A stretch of DNA of 64,000 nt from Gymnopilus junonius (Eukaryota; Basidiomycota; Agaricomycetes; Agaricales; Galerinaceae). The stretch covers positions 1 to 64,000 of the forward strand of contig JADNYJ010000140.1 in assembly GCA_015501075.1 (NCBI GenBank), in the 5' to 3' direction. The notes below the pieces were generated by a model. It was not told the DNA's origin, did no database searches, and was given only the letters and a program-made list of their open reading frames with translations. The position numbers and the translations under genes are program-made. This document shows, in pieces, positions 37,015 to 48,150 of this stretch; the first letter of the stretch is position 1; the number at the start of each line of letters is the position of its first letter.

Positions 37015-38081
37015 ATGACAGAAAATTCCCGGCCATTGAAGACCACCCCAGAAGTTCTTCTACCATTGGTATGTAACCAGTGTTCTGCATTTCCCTCCAG
37101 TATCTCTCAAGCATCTTTCTAGATTATGATTGCAGTATTCCTCCTCTTATTTCCCATTACACCAGTGGAACAGACGCTACATCTCATGGTAAATCATCAT
37201 CCACTTGATTTACTATCCATAGACTCTAACTAGATACTCTAGAAATCGATTCGACCACCAATATCACTAGCCTTCCACAGAGCAAGACGTCGTCTCGGTC
37301 CTCGGATCCTCTCCCCTGCTGTGACTATCAGGAACACCCAAGCAGTTGATTCCCGTGTTCCAACTCGAAGACGAGGTCGCAGACCCCTGACAAGAGAAAC
37401 AGTCCAATCGCTTGAAGACTCTCAGGTTCTGATATCCCTGGGCATGTCTCCTTTCATGCCGGGCCAAGATGCAATATACAACCAGAATAGGTTTGCCAGA
37501 AATGAAGCTATCCTTGCTTGGCATCTGTCCAGCCTAGAGCGTTCGTTCGCCCAGTTGGAGTCAAACCGTGATAGAAGAACTGAAGAAATTTATTGTGACA
37601 AACTCAATCATGCTGTGCCTGAGCTCGCCCTAGAAGAGATTTTAAGGGCTGTCCCTCACTCTTCTCGAAACTTGGCAGGCCCTGCTAGGCATTCGCAGCG
37701 TATACGGCTCTCTTCCTCTACGGATGCATTTTCTATTCCTGCACTTCAAGTGTTTCCTGGTCGTGAATCAGAAGGGCGCAACAAGACCCCTACCCAAATA
37801 CCTCCTTGTGTCATCCTCCTGGAAGTCCAGTAATGCACCTTCGTGATCAACATCGTTCTCAGCTAATAGATAGCACTACAATAAAAGATGACAGTGGCAA
37901 ATTCCGAGGGGCATTTGGACCCATCAGCAATGTCAATTCTGATGGAGAGGCAGACGTTACGCAATGTGGGCAAATGAGCCTTGCACGACTCCAGGCTCAA
38001 GGCCGAGGACGAGACCTTGGCTGCTTTGAATTTTACAAGCAACTTTGTATCCCGAGTCCAGTGTGCAACTTTAAATATTAA
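37015..38081 (+). CDS. Unknown single-pass membrane protein, family member A
   Basis: Exons 37015-37068, 37123-37188 and 37243 onward join in phase 0. The product begins MTENSRPLKTTPEVLLPL and crosses into one hydrophobic segment (LIMIAVFLLLFPITP, about residues 18-32). A strongly basic stretch follows (RRGRRPLTRETVQSLEDSQV), then a soluble region with MSPFMPGQDAIYNQNRF and LSSLERSFAQLESNRDRRTE. One membrane segment followed by basic residues suggests a cytosol-facing C-terminal domain. I do not recognise the family. The frame ends at TAA 37831-37833, but the paralogue's continuation (CHPPGSPVMHLRDQH against PHPASPVMPLRVQH) is found one frame over after about 37805 and runs to 38081, so one base seems missing. 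The duplicated neighbour with the same promoter supports a real gene. Confidence 0.6.
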
Positions 38082-38837
38082 AACGGTAATAATTTGGAAC
38101 TGGAATATCTTAACTTGCTACGCACTTGTCTTCACCACTAATTCTTGTGCAGCATCCATTGCATAATACCTATAAATACATATAATTAGGGAGAAACATG
38201 GGACTAAGGAGTTCTTCCATGCAGTAAGAACACACAAAAGATCCATAGATTTACCCGTTGACCTTGCCATCTAAACTTGCTTTTGACCCGGCTGTGCCAA
38301 ATATAAATACATCTCTACGATCGTCGCGGAAGGAAAGCCTTCGCGCTTGCGTACGTATACAGGCAGACACGTACAAAAGCATTACAGAAGCACTATTGGA
38401 GAACCAGCTTGACGGCCACCAAGGGGTATTTTGACACATTACGGGAAGGGTGGGATGAGGCCGAAACCACCGTGGAGGCATAGGACGAATTCCGTCACTA
38501 AAGGCTCAAAATGTCAGCTATCGAGTCTTAACATCAGGCGGCATTGGAGTAGAACTACACCGCAGAAAATAATCAAGAACGTCGAAGCTGGATTGTCGTT
38601 TTTAGGAGGCTACTACGTATTGGATCAACGTTCAGCGTTTTCCAGTTGCAATGACATCTATCCAGACTTACCATTTATATCTACCTTTCGAGTCAGCTCA
38701 AAGGATTTGTACACAAAATTTTTCGAGGGAGGTCCAATCACCTCGGAAAAATGGTCAGGCACGGGATTCGCATGTATAATTATTTACCTTCGTCCTTGTT
38801 TATAGATGCCTAATTACGTGGAACATAAGGGAGGAGT
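38082..38837. promoter_or_regulatory. Spacer between the two membrane-protein paralogues
   Basis: The region upstream of copy B shares blocks with the region upstream of copy A (TGTACACAAAATT, then CTCGGAAAAATG, then TATTTAAAGGCGTT). The duplication therefore included the promoter. The 13-mer CGATCGTCGCGGA is at 38318-38330. Confidence 0.55.
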
Positions 38838-38847
38838 TATTTAAAGG
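38838..38847 (+). promoter_or_regulatory. TATA-like core promoter of membrane-protein gene B
   Basis: TATTTAAAGG, followed by CGTT exactly as in copy A; candidate ATG at 38901. Confidence 0.55.
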
Positions 38848-38900
38848 CGTTAGATGAGGCGCTTCAACTGCAGCCACTCTTAAGTTTTACAATCTCCAAC

Positions 38901-40271
38901 ATGGAAACAGGTATGAATAGTCATCCTCAAGGCCTTTCTACCAGAAGTATTATCCAAATTATCTTGCAACTATTCTTATCAACTAACAGACCTTTCCGTT
39001 GGAAGTTGGTCCCGAAAGCATTTCTTGTTTTACATCCCAAGGTAAATTATTCCATGGCTTTGACATGATCCTTAATTGTTGATTGTCAAGTATTTTAGAC
39101 CATAACTCGAATACTCTAGCTTCTGCGCAGCCAGAGATGCGTCCTACAATTAGACCGTTGGTTATGCCCACTCGGAGCACAGATGACAAGATATTTATTT
39201 CTACAACCCCAATCCTGCGCTCGGCTCCTCTACCTGGAGAGTTAACTCATAACAAAGCCATTGTTCTAGCATCCCTCCATGGAAACGCGGTCGCCGGCCT
39301 CTGAACAGAGAAATAGACCTACCTCTTGAGGACTCACAAGTCTTGATATCCATGGGCATGTCCCCTTTATGCCTGGGCAAGACGCGATATACAACCAAAA
39401 CAGGTTCGTTAGAACGAGGCCATCCTTGCTCGCCATCTGTCCAGTCTTGAACTTCATTCGCCTGGTCTGAACTAAATCATACCAGACGGACTGAAGAACT
39501 CACGAATCCTCAACGACCAGAAGGTAGACATTGATAGGTTACAGCTTCACCCACCAAAGGAACAGGAAATTTACTTCACTCAACTCAGACCGTCAATTTT
39601 CATCCCTCCTTCAAAGCTATAACGATACTCGACAAGCCGTCAATGCGATTCCAAGCTACTTATCAACATCTAGAATTGACGAATTGAACTATACAGTTCA
39701 TGAACTCTCTCTGGATGGACCTCTGAGGACTGAGTCGCAGGTTGCCAAATACTCGACAGATTTGGCTTCGCCTATTCCTATCCAGCGCAGGTCATTCCCT
39801 TCTAACGGATCTTTTAACACCATTGTGAAAGAGCATTCTGATCGCAGGTCCCGAAGGGCGCGATTAGACCCATATCCGAATGCCATACGACCTCATCCAG
39901 CAAGTCCGGTAATGCCCCTCCGTGTTCAGCATCTTAATCGTTCCCATCCTATGAATATCACTATGGCCAACGACAACGATTTCACTCCCAGAGGGATATT
40001 GTACGGTCCAATCGGCAATGAAAAGGACCATGAAATTTCAGTGCCCATCGTGAAAGAAGTTTTAGACAGCCTCAAGCTCAGCCCGACCATAGTGCAGTCC
40101 GTTCGTCCAGTTCCTGGAAGAGCGGAATTTGTTGAAATAGAATTTTTGAAGGACGAAGATGCGTTGAACTTTGTTGAACTTGTAGGAGCTGGGCTTGATG
40201 GACATCCCTCTCGTCATGCGTCCTTCGCTAATAGGAGACTATGTAGATGTCATGCACAGGGAGACAAATGA
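38901..40271 (+). pseudogene. Unknown membrane-protein family, member B (frame broken in the middle)
   Basis: Paralogue of the gene at 37015. Shared landmarks in order: RGRRPLNRE followed by LEDSQVLISMGMSP (copy A: RGRRPLTRE, LEDSQVLISLGMSP), a stretch reading GQDAIYNQNRF in another frame, then PHPASPVMPLRVQH. A long open stretch from about 39531 to 40271 encodes the C-terminal region (IRPHPASPVMPL, DFTPRGILYGPIGNEKDHEI, VPGRAEFVEIEFLKDEDALN). Between 39100 and 39530 the homologous frame changes several times and stops occur, and no hydrophobic segment equivalent to copy A is clear. It may be a decaying copy, or a real gene hurt by the single-base deletions seen elsewhere here. The C-terminal part is clean and longer than in copy A. 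Confidence 0.5.
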
Positions 40272-41842
40272 GCCTCGTGTAGGTTTTGGCCGACGGCAGG
40301 CGACAAGACCCTGGCAACTTTAGAAACGATGAAAATTTGAAGGGTTTATGTCGATAGCATTTAGTCTGGTAGTTCAAGCAAGTACGCACTTATGTAATAA
40401 GAGTAGAATAAAAGTGGTAATATTTTCCAGAAATGGATGCGTCCCCGGATCTAGATCGCTCATACATAAGTTTCCATCACGCCATTCTGCCATTCGCTCT
40501 TATCACCTGGCTTCAATAATAGTGTCCGCTCAGCGCTGAGTATGATGGGCGTCGAGGTAGAAGGGGTTGCATGGATGCTGATTTTCCACGTAGACTTAAG
40601 TTCCAAAGTGTATGTCACCTGTATAGTATTAGAATCATAATGACATTCGTAGTACAGTGAATTTTAAACAGTGCCTGGAAAATCTTCCATTCCGATGGTA
40701 TCTTTGAAAACGAATGCTACAGAACTTGATGACTGTTTAACGTTTAGCCATTGTCCTTTCGCGGCGGCGAAAACCGTCGGGACCACCATGCACTGTATTG
40801 TCGCCTAATACGATCTGTATCAAAATTCATCCATCAGGTAAGCGCCTATGAAGACATTTCGTCAGCCACGATCCAACACGTCTTATTAAAGAGCGCTCAC
40901 ATCAATTTCCGCCTTTCCCTGGTAATACCGTTACGAATGCAAGCCATAAAGCAAGTGTAAAAGCGCCATTTAGTTGTCGATTGAATACGCATACATCAAT
41001 TTATAACATTCTTTAGCGAGAGAAGTTCGAATATGTGCCACATGACCTGCAGGCGACGAACGAACGGGAAGTGCACCATCTTCAAGGTCTTTCCTTGAAT
41101 CACTGACACCAGTGGCGAAATAACTCTTGACCATCCCCATTTCGATGTTCAGGTGGCGAGAAATGGATCATGAGTGGAAAGGAGACGTTGTAAATGACCA
41201 CGAAACGCGTGGTTGGATTATAATGGCTTTAATATCAATTGAGACTGGCATGGCGTCGTAGGACCGACCGCCCGGGCCTCGTGTTTCCGAATTCGACCAG
41301 CTGCCGAGTTAAAAGGCTTGAAAGAGCACCTGGACACTACAAGGTGGCTCAGAGAAGACTATCCAATGGCAAGTTTAATGGAGCGTCGATTCACGTCAGC
41401 ATATTGCAGGTTATAATGCAATGATTGTAGTCGTATTACGCACCCTGTTCCTCGAGGCCTCTGAGCAGTGAGCATGAGCGTACTTTAGAATTTAAGGGCT
41501 CAGAAGGAAATTGGAGAGATGCAGAATTATGGCATCGACATCCTGACAGGGCATTTCAATCCGAGTCGATGGTGTTTTGAAGTCGAATGGTGGATAAACA
41601 AGTGTGCAAAAGCCAAGCGTAAGCGTGGCGGCCGCGATCGGCTTGTTCCGCGTTGTCCGCCTTTGTTTTTCATTTTCGGACTGAGGACGTATACAATGTC
41701 CGATCTTATGTAGCCCAATAGTCTCCTCATCCTCATCGCCCTCAATTGACCTTGAGCCACTCGCTGCATCCCATATTCCAAGACTAAGATATAAATACAT
41801 TACGATTAATATCAGATTTAAGGGGATTTCATAATGGAATAA
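40272..41842. other. Intergenic, no gene recognised
   Basis: About 1.6 kb between the membrane-protein copy and the SDR stop. Open stretches at 41492-41800 overlap on both strands without motifs. Confidence 0.4.
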
Positions 41843-43180
41843 CTACAACGATAAGCTATGTATGTAATCCTCTGTCGTCTTCCACAGGTCATCTTGCACG
41901 TCCACCTTCTGCGCAATGGGTGATGTATCGACCTTCTTGCCAACTGGAACCAGATAAGCACCTTTGAATTCGTCAGCTGACTCCCTGACAATGGGTGAGG
42001 CTGCTGCGAAGCAGGTATTGTAGGCGCCCTCATCTGGCGCTTTGAAAAATACCCATGTGAGGAACCCAGCGATCCGTGGGTACGACAGGTGGCTCGCGAG
42101 AGAAGTGTTGACGATGCCTGGATGAAGAGTGATGCAAATAATACTGGTTGGCGCAAGCTTGCGTTGTAGAGCATTAGAAAAAAGAATAGTAGCAAGTTTG
42201 GAAACGGCTAATTTGTATATGACTGGTCAGCAAAAAAGGAGAAAAGATCCAGAGGATAACCCACAGTATCTAGATAAGGACGGTAACATGTCCTTGGCAT
42301 AATCGGCTTTGAATTCATCGAGATTCTTGAAATTCATCACAGGTTTGGTGTTGGCATGAACATTCGACGAGACCTGTAGTCAAACCATGATAGTAATTAG
42401 ACGTCCACCACAATGAGATTAGAAAGTTGAGATTAGACCCACAGTTACAATTCGAACGTCAGAGTTCGGTTCCTCCGAAGTCTTGATGAGAAGTGGTAGA
42501 AGGCAGGTCGTCAACTGGAAGGTTCCTATATGACTAGATGGATTTATGAGCTACATCATTACAAATTTCATGAACGCTCACTTGGTCATCATCATTTCGG
42601 TTATACCTAGCGTAGTATATTCGTTGTTAATAACAAGCAATATTTAATAATTGAAGAACAAACCATCTTGAGCGGTAGACCCGGTCGTGTCGTATGTGCT
42701 TGGGTGCCCATAAATAAATTTCCATAACGACGGTGTAAATATTACTCACCAAGCGGCGTTGTTGACTACAAAACAGATATTAAAGGCCAAATGACAATGT
42801 ATGAACGTCCAAAACATACCAAGGACGTCCAGCCTGGTCTCCATTTCATAAAATCTTCTGCAGCCTTCTTGGCGGACGACGGCGAGCCGATGTCGCACAG
42901 GAACAAGACCACTTCGCCTGATCCTATTCCTTCTTGCTTCAATTTTTCTATAGCTGTTTTTCCTCTTTCCTCAGAGCGCGAGCCGAGGTAGACTTTCGCG
43001 CCTCTGTTGACGAGGTGTCTCACAGTGAAGTAGCCTATTCCAGTGCTAAATCATCGTGCATAACGTTAATCATCGTCCAAGTTTGAAATTGGATTGGACG
43101 AACTTTGCTCCTGTAACAATAATCACTTTCCCCGTAAGGTCATTCAGGTCCTTCGTTGGATCAAAAGTTCTGGAGAACAT
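41843..43180 (-). CDS. Short-chain dehydrogenase/reductase (retinol dehydrogenase-like), copy 1
   Basis: NAD(P)-dependent oxidoreductase with a Rossmann fold. The start MFSRTFDPTKDLNDLTGKV leads to the cofactor motif VIIVTGANTGIGYFTVRHL, split by an intron. Then come LGSRSEERG, VNNAA, MMMTNHIGTFQ and DVRIVTVSSNVHA with the active-site Ser. The catalytic YSVSK (Tyr-x3-Lys) is formed across an intron, followed by ITLHPGIVNT and the C-terminus TTEDYIHSLSL. Seven or more introns are needed. In the exon ending at the VNNAA donor one A is missing from an A-run near 42847 (MKMETRLDVL is otherwise lost). The substrate cannot be told; this Agaricomycete subfamily is broad. It lies head to head with a related SDR at 44174. 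Confidence 0.85.
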
Positions 43181-44173
43181 TTCGGATCCAAGGTTTAGAA
43201 CGCTTTAAGAAAATTAAGAAGAATGTGGGTTAGTCTTGAGTTTGCGTTTGAAATCACAGTAAAATGAGACTAACACGAAATTGTGCGCTTTAAATAGGGG
43301 TTAGGACTGGCTGAACGAGATTTTGATGATGTTCTCAGACGGCCTGGAGTATGCCTGGATGTGTCGTTATAAATACTAATGGTGGACCAGTAGCATTCGG
43401 GATTTTTTGGGCCGAGGTGTCACTCACATCATCCTTTCCTCTCGACAGGCCCATATCTCCCAAAAATATCGCTCCGATCCATTGTCAGATCTACTATCTA
43501 TGTCATCCTATGTCATCCCAGTGTTCATTTCCTTCTACGCCCCTGAAATTCAAAGTTAACATGAAAGATTATATCACCGGTTGCGATACAGATAGTCAAG
43601 GTTTTCCATTGATTACAATGTTGTTCGAATGGGAAGTACTTGCTTGGGTCGTTGGGGATCAATGACAAAGATATACGGTTTTGTATGGATAATTTGTTGC
43701 TGCAATTTTGTGAGCCACAGAGTAGAGGTGTTTCATCATGACAGACGAGACCAGAAAAGCGGAGCTTTTGGAGGTAAATTCGAATGTTTGATACAGTTGA
43801 AGCCTATTTTTGAAAAGCATGGGACGAAGAGCGGAAGCAAGAGGTACATAGTGGCGGGCAGTCGGATCAGCCGTCGTCGTTACATCCTGGCCGACCTTAT
43901 TACATAAGTGACATCTGCTCACCGACTTTTCCCCTCAGCTAGTCACCGTGGCGGCGCGTCTCTTCTCAGTCATTACTCCAATCGTGGTTAAATGGATATT
44001 ATCGCAGCTACCTCTTATCAAAAATGGATTCGCTTCTAGGCAGGCGCTTTTGTGCCGCGTTCGTTTCCATTCAGCTTTTTTTGGCCGCGTGATTGAGACT
44101 CCCCATGAGAAATGTTTTCTCACCTGGATGACGTTTCGTTTTTCTGCCTGGATACCTCATAAGAACGGAGGCC
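43181..44173. promoter_or_regulatory. Shared 1-kb divergent promoter region of two SDR genes
   Basis: This lies between the starts of two divergently transcribed SDR paralogues. It holds a short direct repeat, CTATGTCATCC, at about 43498 and 43508. No ORF with a recognisable domain. Confidence 0.5.
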
Positions 44174-45535
44174 ATGGGTAACCTTTTCTCCCGCAAGTTT
44201 GACCCTTTGAATGACTTGGTGAACCTAAAGGGGAAGGTCGCTATTGTTACTGGTGGAAAGTGCGTTCCTTTACTCTCTTGACGTCAATGCAAACTTTGAC
44301 CCCCATTTCAGCACAGGTATTGGATTAGCAACTGTTCGACACCTCGCACGCGCTGGCGCGAAAGTATACCTTGCAGCACGAAATGAATCGCGCGCGACTG
44401 GTGCACTTGCACAACTAGAACACGAAGGCCTTGCTCCAGGCAATGGAGAGGTATTGTGGTTGAAGTTGGACTTGACTGATCCCCGAGACGCGAAGAAGGC
44501 AGCTGAAGAGTTCTTGACGAGGGAGACGAGACTGGACATTTTGGGTAAGGCCGTTCGTTCGTGGATTTTCTGTGGCTCATTGGCATTGGTACGCAGTCAA
44601 CAACGCAGGAGTGTGAGTTCGGTCAGCGAAGCAGAAGGTATCAAGGTTTGTATTGAAAGTATGACTTAGATTAAAAGCCCCTCATGCCATCGGCCCTGAT
44701 GGTATGTTCTTTCTTTTCTTGTCAGGGAAGCTTCCGAGTGTTTATTGCGAGATACATTTGTAGGCGTCGCAGCAATGGTTCTCGTGAAGTTAGTGATCAA
44801 ATATATGGCAGTCATTGGAATTCTTTGATCAAAATCCACCTCTAGTTATGTCAGCCCATTCGTTTTCACCCAATCTTTGGTCCCAATCCTCCAAAAGACG
44901 GCTAGAGAGCCTGACTCCGATGTGAGGATAGTTAATGTATGTCACTATTGATTTTCCATTCCTTAGGCTGACATTGATAACTTAATAAAAGGTGTCCTCC
45001 GTCGTTCACAAATTCCTTCCTGCCTCCGTCAAGTTTGACGAAATATCAGACTTCAATACCACCTACAAAGGGAGGCCTTTATCAGGTCTTCTCCGTTACG
45101 GTAACTCTGTTCTTTTCTGTGACTTTAACCAACTATTTATCCAGATTTATAGCACATACCAAGCTCATGCTTGTTCTCTGGACGAAGTCTCTCCAGCGCA
45201 GATTAAACGAGGACAAGTCAGCACCTATAACAGCGATCGCCATACACCCCGGAGGCGTCGACACCTTCTCACATACGTGGCCCTTTCCCCGTCTCATGGG
45301 GTTACTGGTGGGCCTAGCTATTGCAAAACCCGAGGTAGGGGCATATAACTCGGTTTTCGCTGCTGCTGGAAAGAAAGTCCGGGATGACAAGGCTACCTAT
45401 CAAGGCGTGTACTTGGAGAGTCAGCCGACGGGGAAGATTGCCAAACCCAGTCAGGCTGCTCTGAACGAGGAGCTCGGAGAGCGGCTTTGGAAGACAACGA
45501 CGGAGTTCCTCGCGGAAATAGGCATTCAAGGTTGA
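44174..45535 (+). CDS. Short-chain dehydrogenase/reductase (retinol dehydrogenase-like), copy 2
   Basis: Complete SDR that splices without any frame repair. Exons start 44174-44259, 44312-44544 and 44597-44612, and several short exons follow to the stop at 45533-45535. Motifs: start MGNLFSRKFDPLNDLVNLKG, cofactor loop AIVTGGNTGIGLATVRHLAR, AARNESRA, VNNAGV, NYVSPFVFTQSL, DVRIVNVSSV with the active-site Ser, catalytic YAHTK (Tyr-x3-Lys, split by an intron whose acceptor is ATTTATAG), AIAIHPGGVDT and the C-terminus TTEFLAEIGIQG. It shares an N-terminal pattern with copy 1 (FDPxxDLxxLxGKV), so the pair probably arose by an inverted duplication. The substrate is unknown; co-regulation from the common spacer is plausible. 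Confidence 0.9.
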
Positions 45536-46055
45536 TGTATCTATCTAATTTTCCAAATGTCCAATTTGCCAAATCCTCACCGCCTGAATCTGGTTTGAAG
45601 GGTCATTTTGTGTCAGTCAGGTTACTTTTTTTTCATTCTGTCTAAATAATTTAATCTCGTTCTCCTAGATTGTATTATGTACCAGATACTTGATAAATTT
45701 CGAGGTCGTCATTGTTTTCAAGGCTCCGACTCCGTTTGATAGTTCCATCCACTCTTATCGAACACTGATGTTTGGAGTGTCAATGTTCCAGGAACCCAAG
45801 ACTGGAAATGCGATATGAGGGTTCAACATGTGAGGCTTAACACTTAGCAGTATAGGCTTGGAGATAAGATGCCTTAATGATTCATTAATTCACCCCTACT
45901 GTAATGGTCATGAAGCGTTCACGTTGGCCTACTTTGAGTTAAAGCGGAGCTTAAAAGTTCGAGAAGTCAGTTGTGGCAGCAACGGCGTTCCCCTGCAACT
46001 CATCCCTCCTGTTTTCCTATTCATAAAATCCTGTCTCATAACACGCAGGAGGTCC
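45536..46055. other. Spacer between SDR copy 2 and the RUS1-family gene
   Basis: 520 bp. It should hold the SDR terminator and the RUS1 promoter; no clear elements seen. Confidence 0.4.
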
Positions 46056-47782
46056 ATGGAGACCATAGTGATTCAAGAACGCGATGAAGTTGGGCGCCAC
46101 CGCGAAATCTTTGCCAGCGGAGGGAAAATTAAGGTGCGCACTTTTTGGCTTCGCAGATTTGGCCAATAATAACGCTCTCGGCAGACAACCCTCTCTACGA
46201 AGAATTCGACTAAAGGAACACACCATGCAGGTCGCGTGTATTTCGTTGACCTCTTAACGAAGATGTTTCTTCCTGCCGGGTATCCAAACACTGTGTCTCC
46301 AGGTGCGTCCTATTGACCGGTGGAATTAGTTCACAGTTCAATCTAACATTGGCCTGTCGGGTTAGATTATCTTCGGTAGGAACTGTGTCCGGAGAGCTCG
46401 CAATATTATGCAAACGAACGCAGATACCAGGTCTTAAATGCGTTGCAAGCGTTCTGCAATTCCTTAGCAAGTTTACTCTCCGCAAGAGCAACTCTCCAAG
46501 GTTCGCAGTCTTCGTCCTGGATGCGCCATGTTTATGACGTGGACATGTATCGTACAGGTTTTGGAGTTGGAAATCCGGATGCTACGCCTACCCAAGCCAT
46601 GCTACTCACGGTGTTGCAGGACGCTTGCGGACGTCTAGCTAGTGGGTTTTTCTTCAATCGAAATTTCTTTCTCTAACAATTTTTTTTGCAGCGATTCTTT
46701 CCGCCCACTTCATTGGCTCTTCTCTCTACCCTGAAGCGAAGACCTACCGCCTGCTCGCGGACATCTTAAACGATACCTCTGTCGTAATTGACACGCTTTC
46801 GCCCATACTCATCCCCTTTCCCGTTTTGCGTATTGGTGCCTTGTGTGTCAGTGCAGTTTTTAAGGCTCTCTGCGGTATATCAGCTGGAGGATCGAAAGCG
46901 GCCATCACGCTTCATTTTGCTACCCCTCTCAGTGGCAAAGGCGATGTAGGGGACCTCAATGCAAAAGATGCTAGCAAGGAGACTGTATTAGCACTTTTTG
47001 GCATGCTGGTGAGTTATTTTTCTCTATTATCACTTTCTTGCCACTGAGAGTTTTTAATTCAGCTGGGCACGTTGATCGTCCCATATCTGTCGACTTCGTT
47101 TGCCACCTACACCACTCTATTCATGCTCATCGGCCTCCATCTTGGAATCAATTACGTGGGCGTCCGTGGCCTCACCATGCGATCACTCAATCGTGGGCGA
47201 CTTGGTCTCGCGTGGTTGATGTATAGAGCATCTAAAGTCCCAACCCCATCTCAAATTGCTGGACTGGAACGAATCTTTGACCTACCTGGCGCCATACGCG
47301 ACCCGCAGACAGGTCGGGCTTTGGGGCGATGTACCATAGGCTCTTCTTTTTCGAAGGTCCTGCGTCGACCTCTACCCCGGGATGTCTTGAAATTATTTGC
47401 AGAAGAACGTTACATCATCTGGTTCGACCATCAGTGTATTCGACACATAGAAGGCCCAAAGGAAAGGGCAGATGTACGCGGCTTCATAGGCCTCCACATC
47501 TTCTTGAAAGAAAGTTATACCGCTAGTGACCAATTGCGAGCGTGGATACATGCAGTTGAATTATGCAGGGTCGTATACGGGAGGAAGCCAGATGAGTTGG
47601 ATACCCTCGATATCCTCCAAGAGGCATACGACAACGTGACGAAGCTTCAGTCGGATTTTCTACAGAAGTTGCTGTCAGTGGGGTGGAATATTACGGATTA
47701 TGCAATCTTGGCTGGGTCGCCCACGGCTGTTGTTACAGGAGTTTCTTTGGACAATAAGGTGGAAGAGAAGAAGGCACGGTGA
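46056..47782 (+). CDS. RUS1-family (DUF647) membrane protein
   Basis: Seven exons in exact phase: 46056-46133, 46185-46302, a 10-nt microexon 46366-46375, 46424-46500, 46558-46641, 46692-47008 and 47063-47782, giving 467 residues. DUF647 landmarks: MFLPAGYPNTVSPDYLRYQV, NALQAFCNSLASLLS, GVGNPDATPTQAMLLTVLQD, SAHFIGSSLYPEAKTYRLLA and DAKDASKETVLALFG-like sequence before a hydrophobic stretch (LGTLIVPYLSTSFATYTTLF). The second and third exons would be out of frame without the 10-nt exon, which encodes DYLR. RUS proteins were named from plant root UV-B-sensitive mutants, with proposed roles in vitamin B6-related and transport processes; fungal members are uncharacterised. Several hydrophobic segments imply an organelle or membrane location. 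No frame defects. Confidence 0.9.
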
Positions 47783-48150
47783 CTGGGTATTGGGCAACCG
47801 CTCATAAACATGTTCTACTTAGATAATACCCATTTACCGGATACCACTAGACCTTGACATCTTGATCGTAGTAATCATCTTTCTTGCTCTTCGTACCAGT
47901 CCATATATACGTGTGTTGTTCAACTAAATTCTTGGACAATAACACTATCATTGTCAAGGCTGCGGAGCACGGTCGTTGTATTTTGAACCACGTGACAATT
48001 ACTGAGTCGCGACTGTCACAAGTGACTTGGCGTCGCTACTGCCTTGGGCACCGATTTTGGCGTTGGCAGGATTTGCTCTTTGTCCTCTATTCCGTCTTTC
48101 TTTCTTCCCATTACATTCCATCTCTCAGGACCAAGAGCACATCGTATACT
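47783..48150. promoter_or_regulatory. Spacer and leader of the nuclease gene
   Basis: 368 bp with a pyrimidine-rich stretch just before ATG 48151. Confidence 0.4.
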
